Shown here piece after piece: positions 1 through 9,077 of a DNA stretch of 64,000 nt. The notes under the pieces are model-generated. The model did not search any database. It worked only from the letters and a program-made list of their open reading frames with translations, and was not told the DNA's origin. Source of the stretch: Granulosicoccus sp964390335 (GTDB taxonomy: Bacteria; Pseudomonadota; Gammaproteobacteria; Granulosicoccales; Granulosicoccaceae); NCBI GenBank assembly GCA_964390335.1, contig CAYMHU010000012.1, positions 28,027 through 92,026 on the forward strand, written 5' to 3'. Every line of letters starts with the position of its first letter. The stretch's first letter is position 1. The position numbers and the translations under genes are program-made.

Positions 1-3000
1 TGCATGTAGCCAACCGATACAGGACGCTCGAAGTACTCGCCCGTGCGTCCGTCAATCAATTCAGACTGACCAGACTCGTGTAGATCGGCTAAGCGCAACA
101 TTTCACGGATTTCGATTTCAGCTGCTCCATCGAATACCGGTGTTGCCATGGGCACACCACGGCGCAGATTCCGCGCAAGGTTTTTAATTTCCTCATCGGA
201 CAGGCTATCGAGATCGACGTGCTGCTGAGCCGTGGAGTGGTTATAGATTTTGCCAAGATATTCACGTAGCTCGTGCACTGCCGCTTGCGACTGAATCATC
301 TTGTTAATCTTTGCACCCAAACCTTTGGCCGCCATACCCAAGTGCATCTCCAGCACCTGACCCACGTTCATGCGTGACGGAACACCCAATGGGTTCAAAC
401 AGATATCAACCGGCTCGCCCGCTGCGTTGTACGGCATATCCTCTGCCGGTACAATCATGGAGATAACACCCTTGTTACCATGACGTCCCGCCATTTTGTC
501 ACCGGGCTGTAAGCGACGTTTAACAGCCAAATAAACCTTGACCATTTTCAATACGCCTGGTGCAAGATCATCACCCGAGGTGATTTTTTCTTTCTGCTCT
601 AGAAAACGCTGTTCAAACGCTTCACGATCGTCGGCCATTTGCTTAGCCATCTTTTCTAATTGAACGTTTAGCGATTCATCTTTCATCGAGATGGTGAACC
701 ACTTTTCACGTTCAACGCGATCGAGGTATTCGCGAGTTACCACTGACTTACTTAAACCATCAGGGCCTTTGTCCGCCTCTTTGCCTTCAATCAGCGTGAT
801 GATGCGCTGATAAATATCGTTTTCAATGATACGGGTTTCATCATCGATGTCTTTACGTACCTGCTTCAGCTCTTCACGCTCAATTTGCAGTGCACGCGCA
901 TCTTTATCCACACCATCACGCGTGAATACACGCACATCGATAACTGTACCGTCCATACCTGGCGGCACGCGTAAACTGGTGTCCTTCACATCAGAGGCTT
1001 TTTCACCGAAGATCGCGCGCAACAGTTTCTCTTCCGGCGTTAACTGGGTTTCACCTTTTGGCGTGACCTTCCCGACGAGGATATCGTTCGGGTTAACTTC
1101 GGCGCCAACGTATACCACGCCAGACTCATCCAACTTAGACAGTAAGCCTTCGCTTACGTTTGGAATATCAGCGGTGATATCTTCAGGTCCCAGCTTGGTA
1201 TCGCGAGCAATACATGTGAGTTCTTCAATATGAATGGTGGTGAAACGATCTTCCTGTACCACGCGCTCCGAGATTAAGATTGAATCTTCGAAGTTGTAAC
1301 CATTCCACGGCATGAACGCGACCAGCATGTTCTGACCTAACGCCAATTCACCCAAGTCGGTAGACGGACCGTCTGCGAGCACGTCACCACGCTCGATTTG
1401 ATCACCCACCATGACCAATGGTCGCTGGTTGATACACGTGTTCTGGTTAGAGCGCGTGTACTTGGTTAGCGTGTAAATATCCACACCACCGCGGTCGGTG
1501 GCTTCTGAATCTTTTACTCGCACAACGATTCGAGCAGCGTCTACGGAATCAACCACACCGCCACGCGTTGCAACCACAGCCGAACCGGAATCAACCGCTA
1601 CGATACGTTCGATACCAGTACCAACCAACGGCTTCTCAGCACGCAGTGTAGGAACCGCCTGGCGTTGCATGTTTGAGCCCATCAATGCGCGGTTAGCATC
1701 ATCGTGCTCAAGAAACGGAATTAACGCTGCCGCTACCGATACGATCTGCTTCGGTGATACATCCATATATTCGATGCGATCAGGTGCCGCCATGGTGAAT
1801 TCGTTGTGGTTACGTACCGAAACCAATTCACTGGTGAGCTTGCCATCGTCATCAAGTTCTGCATTGGCTTGCGCGATAACATAGTTACCCTCTTCAATCG
1901 CCGACAAATAAACGATTTCATCGGTTGCACGACCATTGTTTACTTTTCTATACGGTGTTTCGAGAAAACCAAAGTTGTTGGTACGCGCGTACACCGCCAG
2001 TGAGTTGATCAAACCAATGTTTGGTCCCTCAGGTGTTTCGATAGGACATACTCGACCATAGTGAGTCGGGTGTACATCACGCACTTCAAAACCTGCTCGT
2101 TCACGCGTTAAGCCACCAGGCCCAAGCGCCGAGATTCGTCGCTTGTGTGTCACTTCAGACAATGGATTGTTTTGATCCATGAACTGCGACAGTTGGCTTG
2201 AACCAAAAAATTCTTTCACTGCAGCAGCTACTGGTTTGGCGTTGATGATGTCTTGCGGCATCAGACCTTCGCTTTCAACCATACCCAAACGCTCACGCAC
2301 AGCTCGCTCAACTCGAACAAGACCAACGCGGAACACGTTCTCTGCCATCTCACCTACGCTTCGAATACGTCGGTTACCAAGATGATCAATATCATCCACT
2401 GTACCGTTACCGTTACGAATATCGATCAACACCTGCATCACATTCAGGATGTCTTCTTTATCCAGAGTGCCGGCACCGGTGGTGTCTTCGCGCATCAGGC
2501 GACGGTTGAACTTCATGCGACCCACTGGCGATAGATCGTAACGATCTGGCTCGAAGAACAGGTTGTTAAACAAGTTCTGCGCTGCTTCCTTGGTAGGTGG
2601 CTCACCTGGACGCATCATGCGATAGATTTCAACTTGCGCTTCTAACTGAGTGCGAGTTGGATCGATACGCAATGTATTGGATACGTGTGGGCCACGGTCC
2701 AAATCATTTACGTACAGTACTTCCAATTTCTTGGTACCCGTGGCCAGAATGGCCTCAAGCAGCTCTGCTGTTAGTTCAGCATTCGCTTCTGCTACTAATT
2801 CGCCAGTATCTTCATCAGGAATATCGTGGAATAGGATTTTGCCAATTAAATACTCGGCTGGAATTTCCAGTTTGGTTAAGCCAGCACCTTCCAATTCACG
2901 TACGTGCCGCGCAGAAATTCGGCGACCCGCTTCAACGATTACCTTCTTACCTACTTTGATATCGAACGCCGCGGTTTCACCACGCAAACGCTCGGGCACC

Positions 3001-3740
3001 AATTCCATTTCTATTTTGTTTTTCGTGATGGAAATTTTGTGCGTATCGAAAAACGTTTCCAGGATATCGCTGGTTTCGTAACCCAAGGCGCGCAACACGA
3101 TAGTTGCAGGCAATTTACGGCGTCGGTCGATTCGAGCAAACAGACAGTCTTTTGGATCGAATTCGAAATCGAGCCATGAACCACGGTAAGGAATGATTCG
3201 GGCAGAAAATAATAACTTGCCGGATGAATGTGTTTTACCGCGATCGTGATCGAAGAACACACCAGGCGAACGGTGCAACTGAGACACGATAACGCGCTCT
3301 GTACCGTTAATGATAAAGGTACCGTTGCCGGTCATGAGTGGCAGTTCACCCATGAAGACTTCTTGCTCTTTTATGTCTTTAACGGTTTTGCTGCTAGCAG
3401 GTGCAGTTTTGTCATAAATAATGAGACGAGCCAGCACACGCAATGGGGCAGCATAGGTCAGACCGCGAATCTTACATTCACGCTCATCGAAGGCAGGCTT
3501 ACCTAATCGGTAGCTTACATAGTGCAACTCAACGTTACCCGAGTAGCTGACAATCGGCATAACGCTGTTAAACGCCCCGTGCAATCCGTGCTCAACGCGA
3601 TCATCGGGCTCTTTATCTTCCTGTAAAAACTTCCTATAGGAATCGAGCTGTGTTTGCAGCAAAAACGGCACCTCCAGTATGGGTGCGCGCTTGCTAAAAT
3701 CTTTACGAATTCGTTTTTTTTCCGTGAACGAAAAGGCCAT
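1..3740 (-). CDS. rpoB: RNA polymerase beta subunit, 3' end missing
   Basis: Beta subunit of the core RNA polymerase, which forms much of the catalytic cleft. The frame opens at the ATG complementing 3738-3740 (MAFSFTEKKRIRKDF) and stays open to the left edge, so about 1246 residues are visible; the E. coli protein has 1342, so roughly the last hundred, plus rpoC, lie outside. The rifampicin-region core (FFGSSQLSQFMDQNNPLSEV, then the GPGGLTRERAG block) is encoded around 2090-2210 and looks wild type. It follows rplL by 142 bp in the rplKAJL-rpoBC order. Identification is certain; only the 3' end is missing. Confidence 0.98.
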   Translation of the reverse strand, partial: MAFSFTEKKRIRKDFSKRAPILEVPFLLQTQLDSYRKFLQEDKEPDDRVEHGLHGAFNSVMPIVSYSGNVELHYVSYRLGKPAFDERECKIRGLTYAAPLRVLARLIIYDKTAPASSKTVKDIKEQEVFMGELPLMTGNGTFIINGTERVIVSQLHRSPGVFFDHDRGKTHSSGKLLFSARIIPYRGSWLDFEFDPKDCLFARIDRRRKLPATIVLRALGYETSDILETFFDTHKISITKNKIEMELVPERLRGETAAFDIKVGKKVIVEAGRRISARHVRELEGAGLTKLEIPAEYLIGKILFHDIPDEDTGELVAEANAELTAELLEAILATGTKKLEVLYVNDLDRGPHVSNTLRIDPTRTQLEAQVEIYRMMRPGEPPTKEAAQNLFNNLFFEPDRYDLSPVGRMKFNRRLMREDTTGAGTLDKEDILNVMQVLIDIRNGNGTVDDIDHLGNRRIRSVGEMAENVFRVGLVRVERAVRERLGMVESEGLMPQDIINAKPVAAAVKEFFGSSQLSQFMDQNNPLSEVTHKRRISALGPGGLTRERAGFEVRDVHPTHYGRVCPIETPEGPNIGLINSLAVYARTNNFGFLETPYRKVNNGRATDEIVYLSAIEEGNYVIAQANAELDDDGKLTSELVSVRNHNEFTMAAPDRIEYMDVSPKQIVSVAAALIPFLEHDDANRALMGSNMQRQAVPTLRAEKPLVGTGIERIVAVDSGSAVVATRGGVVDSVDAARIVVRVKDSEATDRGGVDIYTLTKYTRSNQNTCINQRPLVMVGDQIERGDVLADGPSTDLGELALGQNMLVAFMPWNGYNFEDSILISERVVQEDRFTTIHIEELTCIARDTKLGPEDITADIPNVSEGLLSKLDESGVVYVGAEVNPNDILVGKVTPKGETQLTPEEKLLRAIFGEKASDVKDTSLRVPPGMDGTVIDVRVFTRDGVDKDARALQIEREELKQVRKDIDDETRIIENDIYQRIITLIEGKEADKGPDGLSKSVVTREYLDRVEREKWFTISMKDESLNVQLEKMAKQMADDREAFEQRFLEQKEKITSGDDLAPGVLKMVKVYLAVKRRLQPGDKMAGRHGNKGVISMIVPAEDMPYNAAGEPVDICLNPLGVPSRMNVGQVLEMHLGMAAKGLGAKINKMIQSQAAVHELREYLGKIYNHSTAQQHVDLDSLSDEEIKNLARNLRRGVPMATPVFDGAAEIEIREMLRLADLHESGQSELIDGRTGEYFERPVSVGYM

Positions 3741-3793
3741 CAACGTTCCTCACAGTCTCTATGCACGCTGTGCACGCGTGCGTTGTAATTTTT

Positions 3794-3812
3794 TAGTCGC
3801 CGGAAGCGACTA
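3794..3812 (-). promoter_or_regulatory. Hairpin in the rplL-rpoB intergenic region
   Basis: A perfect 7-bp stem (TAGTCGC / GCGACTA) with a 5-nt loop lies in the 142-bp spacer between rplL and rpoB. On the transcribed minus strand it is followed by A residues, not T, so it is not a simple intrinsic terminator. In E. coli the same spacer holds an attenuator and an RNase III processing site that set the r-protein to polymerase ratio. A similar role here is inferred from position only. Confidence 0.35.
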
Positions 3813-3882
3813 CAGGCCGGCAGTTCGAACGACTACCAGCCTGCTTCACCACTAGTACAACGTGGCGGACGAGTTACTCAAA

Positions 3883-4263
3883 CTACTTAAGTTCGACAGA
3901 TGCGCCAGCCTCTTCAAGCGTCTTCTTAAGTTCTTCCGCTTCTTCCTTCGCTGCGCCTTCCTTAATTGGAGCCGGAGCACTTTCTACTAAGTCTTTCGCT
4001 TCTTTCAAGCCAAGACCAGTTGCACCACGTACTGCCTTGATAACGCCAACTTTGTTATCGCCGAAGCCAGTTAATACAACATCGAACTCTGATTTCTCTT
4101 CAGCAGCACCACCAGCGTCACCGCCAGCTGGACCTGCAGCCACTGCAACTGCCGCAGCAGCTGATACGCCGAACTTCTCTTCCATTGCTGAAATCAGTTC
4201 AACTACTTCCATCACAGACATTGATGAGATGGTGTCTAAAATTTCTTCTTGTGAAACAGCCAT
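3883..4263 (-). CDS. rplL: 50S ribosomal protein L7/L12
   Basis: Stalk protein of the large ribosomal subunit, which recruits and activates translation GTPases. At 126 residues it has the usual length. The N-terminal dimerisation helix (EEILDTISSMSVMEVVELI) is followed by the Ala/Gly-rich hinge (about residues 34-55) and the conserved C-terminal domain with EFDVVL, AVRGATGLGLKEAKDLV and the usual lysine ending. It sits 35 bp downstream of rplJ and is certainly cotranscribed with it. Confidence 0.98.
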   Translation of the reverse strand: MAVSQEEILDTISSMSVMEVVELISAMEEKFGVSAAAAVAVAAGPAGGDAGGAAEEKSEFDVVLTGFGDNKVGVIKAVRGATGLGLKEAKDLVESAPAPIKEGAAKEEAEELKKTLEEAGASVELK

Positions 4264-4298
4264 TATTAAATTCCTGAATAAATTGAGTTAAGTGTTAG

Positions 4299-4817
4299 TT
4301 ATTTCGCATCGCGCACAGCGGCAACGGTACGAACTAACTTGGAAGGCACTTCGTTAAGTGTTTGTACGAACTTGGTAACCGGCGCTTGCATAACCGACAT
4401 CAACATCGAGATCGCTTGATCACGTGTTGGTAGGTTAGCTAGCTTGCCAATGTCGCCCGCTTCAATCGTTGCACCGCCTACTGCGCCAACCATGATCTTT
4501 AACTGATCATTTTCTTTAGCGAAGTCGCGAAACAAACGAGCCGCTGCGCCTGGGTCTTCTTGTGAAAACGCAAGCATCAACGGACCGCTGAAGCTGTCCT
4601 TCATACATTCAAACTCAGTACCCTCTACTGCACGCTTTGCAAGAGAATTTTTTACAACGCGAACATACACACCATTGTCACGAGCCTGCTGGCGTAACTC
4701 GGTAAGTTGTCCTACGCTTAATCCTCTGTACTCAGCAGCAACAGCCGATAATGCACCGCTTGCAACTTCTGCAACTTCGGCAACAACGGCTTGCTTCTCT
4801 GTATAAGTCAGAGCCAT
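4299..4817 (-). CDS. rplJ: 50S ribosomal protein L10
   Basis: Base of the ribosomal stalk; binds 23S rRNA and the L7/L12 dimers, and in many bacteria the L10-L12 complex represses its own operon. I place the start at the ATG complementing 4815-4817 (MALTYTEKQAVVAEV), giving 172 residues. That ATG is preceded by AGAGGT at good spacing and matches the family N-terminus. The frame opens 22 codons further upstream, but that extension (MRMILFSHG...) is not L10-like and lies in the leader. Confidence 0.96.
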   Translation of the reverse strand: MALTYTEKQAVVAEVAEVASGALSAVAAEYRGLSVGQLTELRQQARDNGVYVRVVKNSLAKRAVEGTEFECMKDSFSGPLMLAFSQEDPGAAARLFRDFAKENDQLKIMVGAVGGATIEAGDIGKLANLPTRDQAISMLMSVMQAPVTKFVQTLNEVPSKLVRTVAAVRDAK

Positions 4818-5026
4818 AGAGCACCTCTGGTTAACACCTTCCGCAAGGAAGGCTATGCCATGTGAGAACAAAATCATTCTCACCCTAATTGGTTGTTACT
4901 TTTTTACAAAGCAACTCCCATCTGCGCAGGAAATTAAGTAACCAAACTGCAGTTACACCTACGGTCTTGGATGAGTCAGACCAATTGGCAAAGCCAACGC
5001 CTGCTCACTCAAAATTCAATTCCGGA
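4818..5026 (-). promoter_or_regulatory. rplJ leader, candidate L10 autoregulatory RNA
   Basis: This 209-bp gap between rplA and rplJ is long for an otherwise tight operon. On the transcribed strand it can form several short hairpins, including TTGGC-TTT-GCCAA, GAGAA-N8-TTCTC and CCTTCC-TTGC-GGAAGG, the last just upstream of the rplJ ribosome binding site. Bacterial rplJ leaders commonly bind the L10-L12 complex through a kink-turn. I see the hairpins and the position but did not verify the kink-turn consensus. Confidence 0.45.
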
Positions 5027-5716
5027 TTAGATTAAACCGGAATGATCGATCGTAAGCCCCGGACCCATGGTGGTGGACACGGTGACTTTTTTCATATACA
5101 CACCTTTTGCGGATGTTGGCTTAGCTTTAATTAAATCAGCCAACAACATGGTGAGGTTCTGTTCCAGTGCAACCGGTTCAAAGTTAGCTTTGCCCACTGT
5201 GCAATGGATGATGCCGGCTTTATCAGCGCGATATCGAACCTGACCACCTTTAGCGTTGGTAACAGCTTCTGCCACTTTTGGCGTTACTGTTCCCACTTTG
5301 GGGTTTGGCATCAGGCCACGAGGACCGAGAATGGTTCCCAGCGCACCAACTACCCGCATGGCATCCGGCGCAGCAATAACCACATCGAAATCCATGTTGC
5401 CACCCTTAACCGACTCCGCCAGATCTTCAAATCCAACAATGTCTGCGCCAGCAGCTTTCGCAGCTTCAGCTTGTTCGCCCTGTGCAAACACAGCAACACG
5501 AACGGTTTTTCCTGTGCCGTTTGGCAGAACGCTTGCACCACGAACCACTTGGTCGGACTTTCGAGGATCAATGCCCAGCATGACCGCAACATCAACAGAC
5601 TCATCGAATTTTACGGTCGATAGGTCTTTTAATAATGCAAACGCGTCTTGTGGTGCATATTGCTTAGTGCTGTCAACCGCTTCGCGGATTTTCTTAGCTC
5701 GTTTACTCATAGCCAT
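5027..5716 (-). CDS. rplA: 50S ribosomal protein L1
   Basis: Binds 23S rRNA at the E-site side of the 50S subunit and is a translational repressor of the L11 operon in E. coli. At 229 residues it is of normal length, with the typical MAMSKRAKKIREAVD start, the GTGKTVRVAVFA segment and the conserved GPRGLMPNPKVGTVT motif. The start ATG overlaps the stop of rplK (TAATG), indicating translational coupling; a GAGGG sequence precedes it. A second ATG two codons in is also possible. Confidence 0.98.
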   Translation of the reverse strand: MAMSKRAKKIREAVDSTKQYAPQDAFALLKDLSTVKFDESVDVAVMLGIDPRKSDQVVRGASVLPNGTGKTVRVAVFAQGEQAEAAKAAGADIVGFEDLAESVKGGNMDFDVVIAAPDAMRVVGALGTILGPRGLMPNPKVGTVTPKVAEAVTNAKGGQVRYRADKAGIIHCTVGKANFEPVALEQNLTMLLADLIKAKPTSAKGVYMKKVTVSTTMGPGLTIDHSGLI

Positions 5717-6150
5717 TAGACAACACCCTCTACTTCAAGACCCATGCTGCGAGCGGTGCCAGCAATTGTTCGAACCGCTGCATCCATATCGGCAGCCGTT
5801 AAATCAGGATCTTTCTGTGTGCAGATTTCTTCAAGCTGAGCACGAGTCACTTTGCCAACCTTTACCGTGTTTGGTGTACCGCTACCCTTCGCAATACCGG
5901 CTGCTTTACGCAACAGCACTGCCGCAGGAACGGTTTTCTGAACAAAGGTAAAACTGCGATCGTTGTAAACAGTGATAACTACGGGAATTGGCAAGCCGTT
6001 TTCAATGCCCTGTGTGGACGCATTGAATGCCTTACAAAATTCCATGATATTGACACCATGCGCACCCAACGCCGGTCCAACAGGTGGACTCGGATTCGCT
6101 TGACCCGCAGGCACTTGAAGCTTGATATAAGCCTCGACCTTCTTCGCCAT
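5716..6150 (-). CDS. rplK: 50S ribosomal protein L11
   Basis: L11 binds the GTPase-associated region of 23S rRNA and is required for RelA activation. The protein is 144 residues, with the canonical KLQVPAGQANPSPPVGPALG motif near the N-terminus and the C-terminal domain ending in the conserved RSMGLEVEG. A clear ribosome binding site (TAGGAG) precedes the ATG. It lies between nusG and rplA as in other gammaproteobacteria. Confidence 0.98.
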   Translation of the reverse strand: MAKKVEAYIKLQVPAGQANPSPPVGPALGAHGVNIMEFCKAFNASTQGIENGLPIPVVITVYNDRSFTFVQKTVPAAVLLRKAAGIAKGSGTPNTVKVGKVTRAQLEEICTQKDPDLTAADMDAAVRTIAGTARSMGLEVEGVV

Positions 6151-6221
6151 TTTTAACTCCTAATCGGGTGCAAACGCCACATGCCATTGAACATGCCGGC
6201 TCCCCGACGGTTACTGAAAAA

Positions 6222-6800
6222 TCAGGCCTTTTCGACCTGACTGAAATCGAGCTCCACCGGAGTGGAACGTCCAAAAATTTGTACTGCGACCAATAGTCGG
6301 TTTTTATCGAAGTTGACTTCTTCAACCACACCGTTGAAGTCGTTGAATGGTCCATCGGTAACCCGAACCACTTCACCAACGTCGAACAATACTTTTGGTC
6401 TTGGCTTCTCAACACCTTCTTGCACTTTCTGCAAAATGTTCTCAGCCTCTTTATCTGTGATGGCTGCGGGTTTATCCGCCGTGCCACCAATAAAGCCCAA
6501 CACTTTAGGTACATCTTTAACCAAGTGCCAGGTCTCATCTTCCATGGCCATTCTGACAAGAACATAGCCTGGGTAGAATTTGCGTTCTGAACGACGCTTT
6601 TGTCCGTTGCGAATTTCAACCACTTCTTCAGTGGGAACTAAAATTTCGCCGAATTTATCGCCCAGACCTGCGCGTTCAATGCGTTCTTCAAGCGATCGTT
6701 TCACAACGCCTTCGAAACCGGAAAACGCCTGTACAACAAACCAACGCATTGGCGTTGGCTTATTTTCTGGCTTGTCAGGTGTTGCTGCTTCTTCAGTCAT
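6222..6800 (-). CDS. nusG: Transcription termination/antitermination protein NusG
   Basis: Elongation factor that binds RNA polymerase through its NGN domain and Rho or ribosomal protein S10 through its KOW domain. The 192-residue protein has the NGN start (MRWFVVQAFSGFEGVVKRSL from about residue 18), the RKFYPGYVLVRMAM strand and the C-terminal KOW motif (GEVVRVTDGPFNDFNGVVEE). It carries a short extra N-terminal acidic/Pro extension of about 17 residues. GAGG precedes the ATG. It is 7 bp downstream of secE. Confidence 0.98.
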   Translation of the reverse strand: MTEEAATPDKPENKPTPMRWFVVQAFSGFEGVVKRSLEERIERAGLGDKFGEILVPTEEVVEIRNGQKRRSERKFYPGYVLVRMAMEDETWHLVKDVPKVLGFIGGTADKPAAITDKEAENILQKVQEGVEKPRPKVLFDVGEVVRVTDGPFNDFNGVVEEVNFDKNRLLVAVQIFGRSTPVELDFSQVEKA

Positions 6801-6807
6801 TACTGCC

Positions 6808-7179
6808 TCAGATACCGGTAATCAACTTAAATAGCCAAGCTAATAGCATATCGAACAGCCACAGAAAAATACCCACCAAAACCACAATGATAAATACGGT
6901 CAGGGTTGTCTGAACTGTTTCTGCACGCGTCGGCCAAACGACCTTACGCACTTCGGTTCTGGCGTCTTTGAAAAAGCCAACAATGCGCTTGCCAAGATTG
7001 GTTTGGTAAACGATAAACGCGCACAGCCCCGCTATTATCAGCAGGCCAATCACGCGCATCAGCAGCGACTGACCTTCAAAATAATAGAACGCAACCAAAC
7101 CGACGAGGCCTAAGATGGCCGCGCCGATCAGCTTTAAGTTATCGCCGTTGTTTGTTTCTATTCCGGTCTTCGCGACCAT
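6808..7179 (-). CDS. secE: Preprotein translocase subunit SecE
   Basis: Essential small membrane subunit of the SecYEG translocon. Two adjacent hydrophobic segments (about residues 19-58 from the chosen ATG) are followed by the conserved amphipathic motif EVRKVVWPTRAETVQTTLTV and a last transmembrane helix, the three-helix form typical of gammaproteobacteria. The frame opens at a TTG complementing 7192-7194, but the ATG complementing 7177-7179 has AGG just upstream and gives 123 residues, close to the usual 127. It forms the classical secE-nusG pair. Confidence 0.95.
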   Translation of the reverse strand: MVAKTGIETNNGDNLKLIGAAILGLVGLVAFYYFEGQSLLMRVIGLLIIAGLCAFIVYQTNLGKRIVGFFKDARTEVRKVVWPTRAETVQTTLTVFIIVVLVGIFLWLFDMLLAWLFKLITGI

Positions 7180-7228
7180 CGCACCTATTCCCAAGTTTGT
7201 CGACTTACGTCGACGTAAAAGACCAAAT

Positions 7229-7304
7229 TGGCAGGCCAGGAGGGAATCGAACCCCCAACCCCCGGTTTTGGAGACCGGTGCTCTGCCAATTGAGCTACTG
7301 GCCT
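7229..7304 (-). tRNA. tRNA-Trp (CCA)
   Basis: A 76-nt cloverleaf with encoded 3' CCA. The acceptor stem AGGCCAG pairs with CTGGCCT, the anticodon loop reads CTCCAAA (anticodon CCA), and the T arm contains GGTTCGATTCC. It lies 28 bp downstream of tuf and just upstream of secE, the usual place for this tRNA in many gammaproteobacteria, and is probably processed from the tuf-secE transcript. Confidence 0.97.
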
Positions 7305-7332
7305 ATTCAGTCAACCATTACCTTAAGAATAC

Positions 7333-8523
7333 TTACTCAAGAATTTTAGCTACAACGCCCGCACCGACTGTACGGCCACCTTCACGAATCGCAAAACGCA
7401 AACCGTCTTCCATCGCTATCGGGTTGATCAATGTAACCGTGATCTTCACGTTGTCACCAGGCATCACCATCTCGGTACCTGATGGCAGCTCTACCGCACC
7501 CGTTACATCAGTAGTACGGAAGTAGAACTGAGGACGGTAGTTACTGAAAAATGGTGTGTGACGACCACCTTCATCTTTACCCAATACGTAGATCTCGGCT
7601 TCGAACTTCACGTGCGGCGTAATAGTACCAACGTGGCTCAGTACCTGACCGCGCTCTACTTCTTCTCGCTTCGTACCACGCAACAGAACACCCACGTTAT
7701 CACCTGCTTCACCTTGATCTAGCAGCTTGCGGAACATCTCTACACCCGTAACCGTGGTCTTCGTGGTGTCTTTGATTCCAACGATTTCGATTTCTTCACC
7801 CACCTTAACCACACCACGCTCGACTCGACCCGTTACGACCGTTCCGCGACCTGAGATCGAGAACACGTCTTCGATTGGCATCAGGAAGGGCTGATCAACT
7901 GGACGCTCTGGCATGGGGATGTAGTTATCCAACGCTTCCGTCAGCTTGGCAATCGATGGACGACCGATCTCGCTCGTGTCGCCTTCTATCGCTTTTAATG
8001 CAGAACCTGTGATGATGGGCGTGTCGTCGCCCGGGAATTCGTAGCTATCGAGCAGCTCACGCACTTCCATTTCAACAAGCTCTAATAGCTCGGCATCATC
8101 AACCATGTCCGCTTTGTTCAGGTACACAACGATGTACGGTACACCAACCTGACGTGCCAGCAGGATGTGCTCACGGGTTTGTGGCATCGGGCCATCGGCT
8201 GCCGATACAACCAATATAGCGCCGTCCATCTGTGCTGCACCCGTGATCATGTTCTTCACATAATCCGCGTGTCCCGGGCAATCTACGTGCGCGTAGTGAC
8301 GGCTCTCGGTTTCGTACTCTACGTGCGCTGTGGCGATCGTTATACCGCGCGCTTTTTCTTCTGGCGCGTTATCGATCTGGTCGTAGGCTTTGGCCTCACC
8401 ACCCATCGCTTCGGCCTGACAGATTGTCAATGCCGCTGTTAATGTGGTCTTACCGTGGTCAACGTGGCCAATTGTGCCTACGTTTACGTGCGGTTTATTA
8501 CGTTCAAATTTTTCCTTAGACAT
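7333..8523 (-). CDS. tuf: Elongation factor Tu
   Basis: GTPase that delivers aminoacyl-tRNA to the ribosome. The 396-residue protein has the G1 motif GHVDHGKTTL (about residues 19-28), RGITI in switch I, DCPGHADYV (G3), NKADMVDD (G4) and the SALKA G5 motif, followed by the two beta-barrel domains. It is cotranscribed with the upstream tRNA-Tyr/Gly/Thr genes, which corresponds to tufB of E. coli; whether a second tuf copy exists elsewhere cannot be seen. Confidence 0.99.
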   Translation of the reverse strand: MSKEKFERNKPHVNVGTIGHVDHGKTTLTAALTICQAEAMGGEAKAYDQIDNAPEEKARGITIATAHVEYETESRHYAHVDCPGHADYVKNMITGAAQMDGAILVVSAADGPMPQTREHILLARQVGVPYIVVYLNKADMVDDAELLELVEMEVRELLDSYEFPGDDTPIITGSALKAIEGDTSEIGRPSIAKLTEALDNYIPMPERPVDQPFLMPIEDVFSISGRGTVVTGRVERGVVKVGEEIEIVGIKDTTKTTVTGVEMFRKLLDQGEAGDNVGVLLRGTKREEVERGQVLSHVGTITPHVKFEAEIYVLGKDEGGRHTPFFSNYRPQFYFRTTDVTGAVELPSGTEMVMPGDNVKITVTLINPIAMEDGLRFAIREGGRTVGAGVVAKILE

Positions 8524-8627
8524 CAGGCGCTGCCTCTACCGGGATAGTTGTTAAGCCAATAATTAATTGCGTGTTTATGGGGAACTACTTTTACTCGTTT
8601 GTTACCAGATACTACTTATTAAACTTT

Positions 8628-8703
<76 letters not shown>

Positions 8704-8749
8704 ACTTAAATCCTTCAAACCAACCCATCCACCAAAGCCTTCTAACCAT

Positions 8750-8823
<74 letters not shown>

Positions 8824-8885
8824 CTGATCTAGGTTTCTTTTTGCAGACCAAGCAACCCCAATCGCTTTGTCTGACCGCCTTGCAC

Positions 8886-8969
8886 TGGTGGAGGGGGGAG
8901 GATTCGAACCTCCGAAGCTTACGCAGCAGATTTACAGTCTGCCCCCTTTGACCGCTCGGGAACCCCTCC
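8886..8969 (-). tRNA. tRNA-Tyr (GTA)
   Basis: An 84-nt class II tRNA with encoded CCA and a long variable arm. The acceptor stem is GGAGGGG pairing with CCCCTCC, the anticodon loop reads CTGTAAA (anticodon GTA, tyrosine), and the T arm contains GGTTCGAATCC. It is the first gene of the tRNA-tuf transcript, about 16 bp below the -10 element of a strong promoter. Confidence 0.97.
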
Positions 8970-8985
8970 GGCAGGCAAGCCGAAC

Positions 8986-9014
8986 ATTATCAAGGGAAAG
9001 TGCGACCGTGTCAA
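8986..9014 (-). promoter_or_regulatory. Sigma70-type promoter of the tRNA-Tyr/Gly/Thr-tuf operon
   Basis: On the minus strand a perfect -35 box TTGACA (complement of 9009-9014) is separated by exactly 17 bp from GATAAT (complement of 8986-8991), a 5 of 6 match to the -10 consensus. The predicted start lies a few bases upstream of tRNA-Tyr, and a GC-rich stretch follows the -10 as in stringently controlled stable-RNA promoters. This is the best promoter match I found by eye in the window. Confidence 0.85.
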
Positions 9015-9077
9015 CGCTTCAGCTTAGTTGAATTGTAAGAAATTTCCACCCGCAAGAAGTGTACGCAAACAGCGCAA

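Noticed and set aside
826..2003. Long plus-strand frames opposite rpoB
   Set aside because: They are antisense to a highly conserved gene and reflect its codon pattern.
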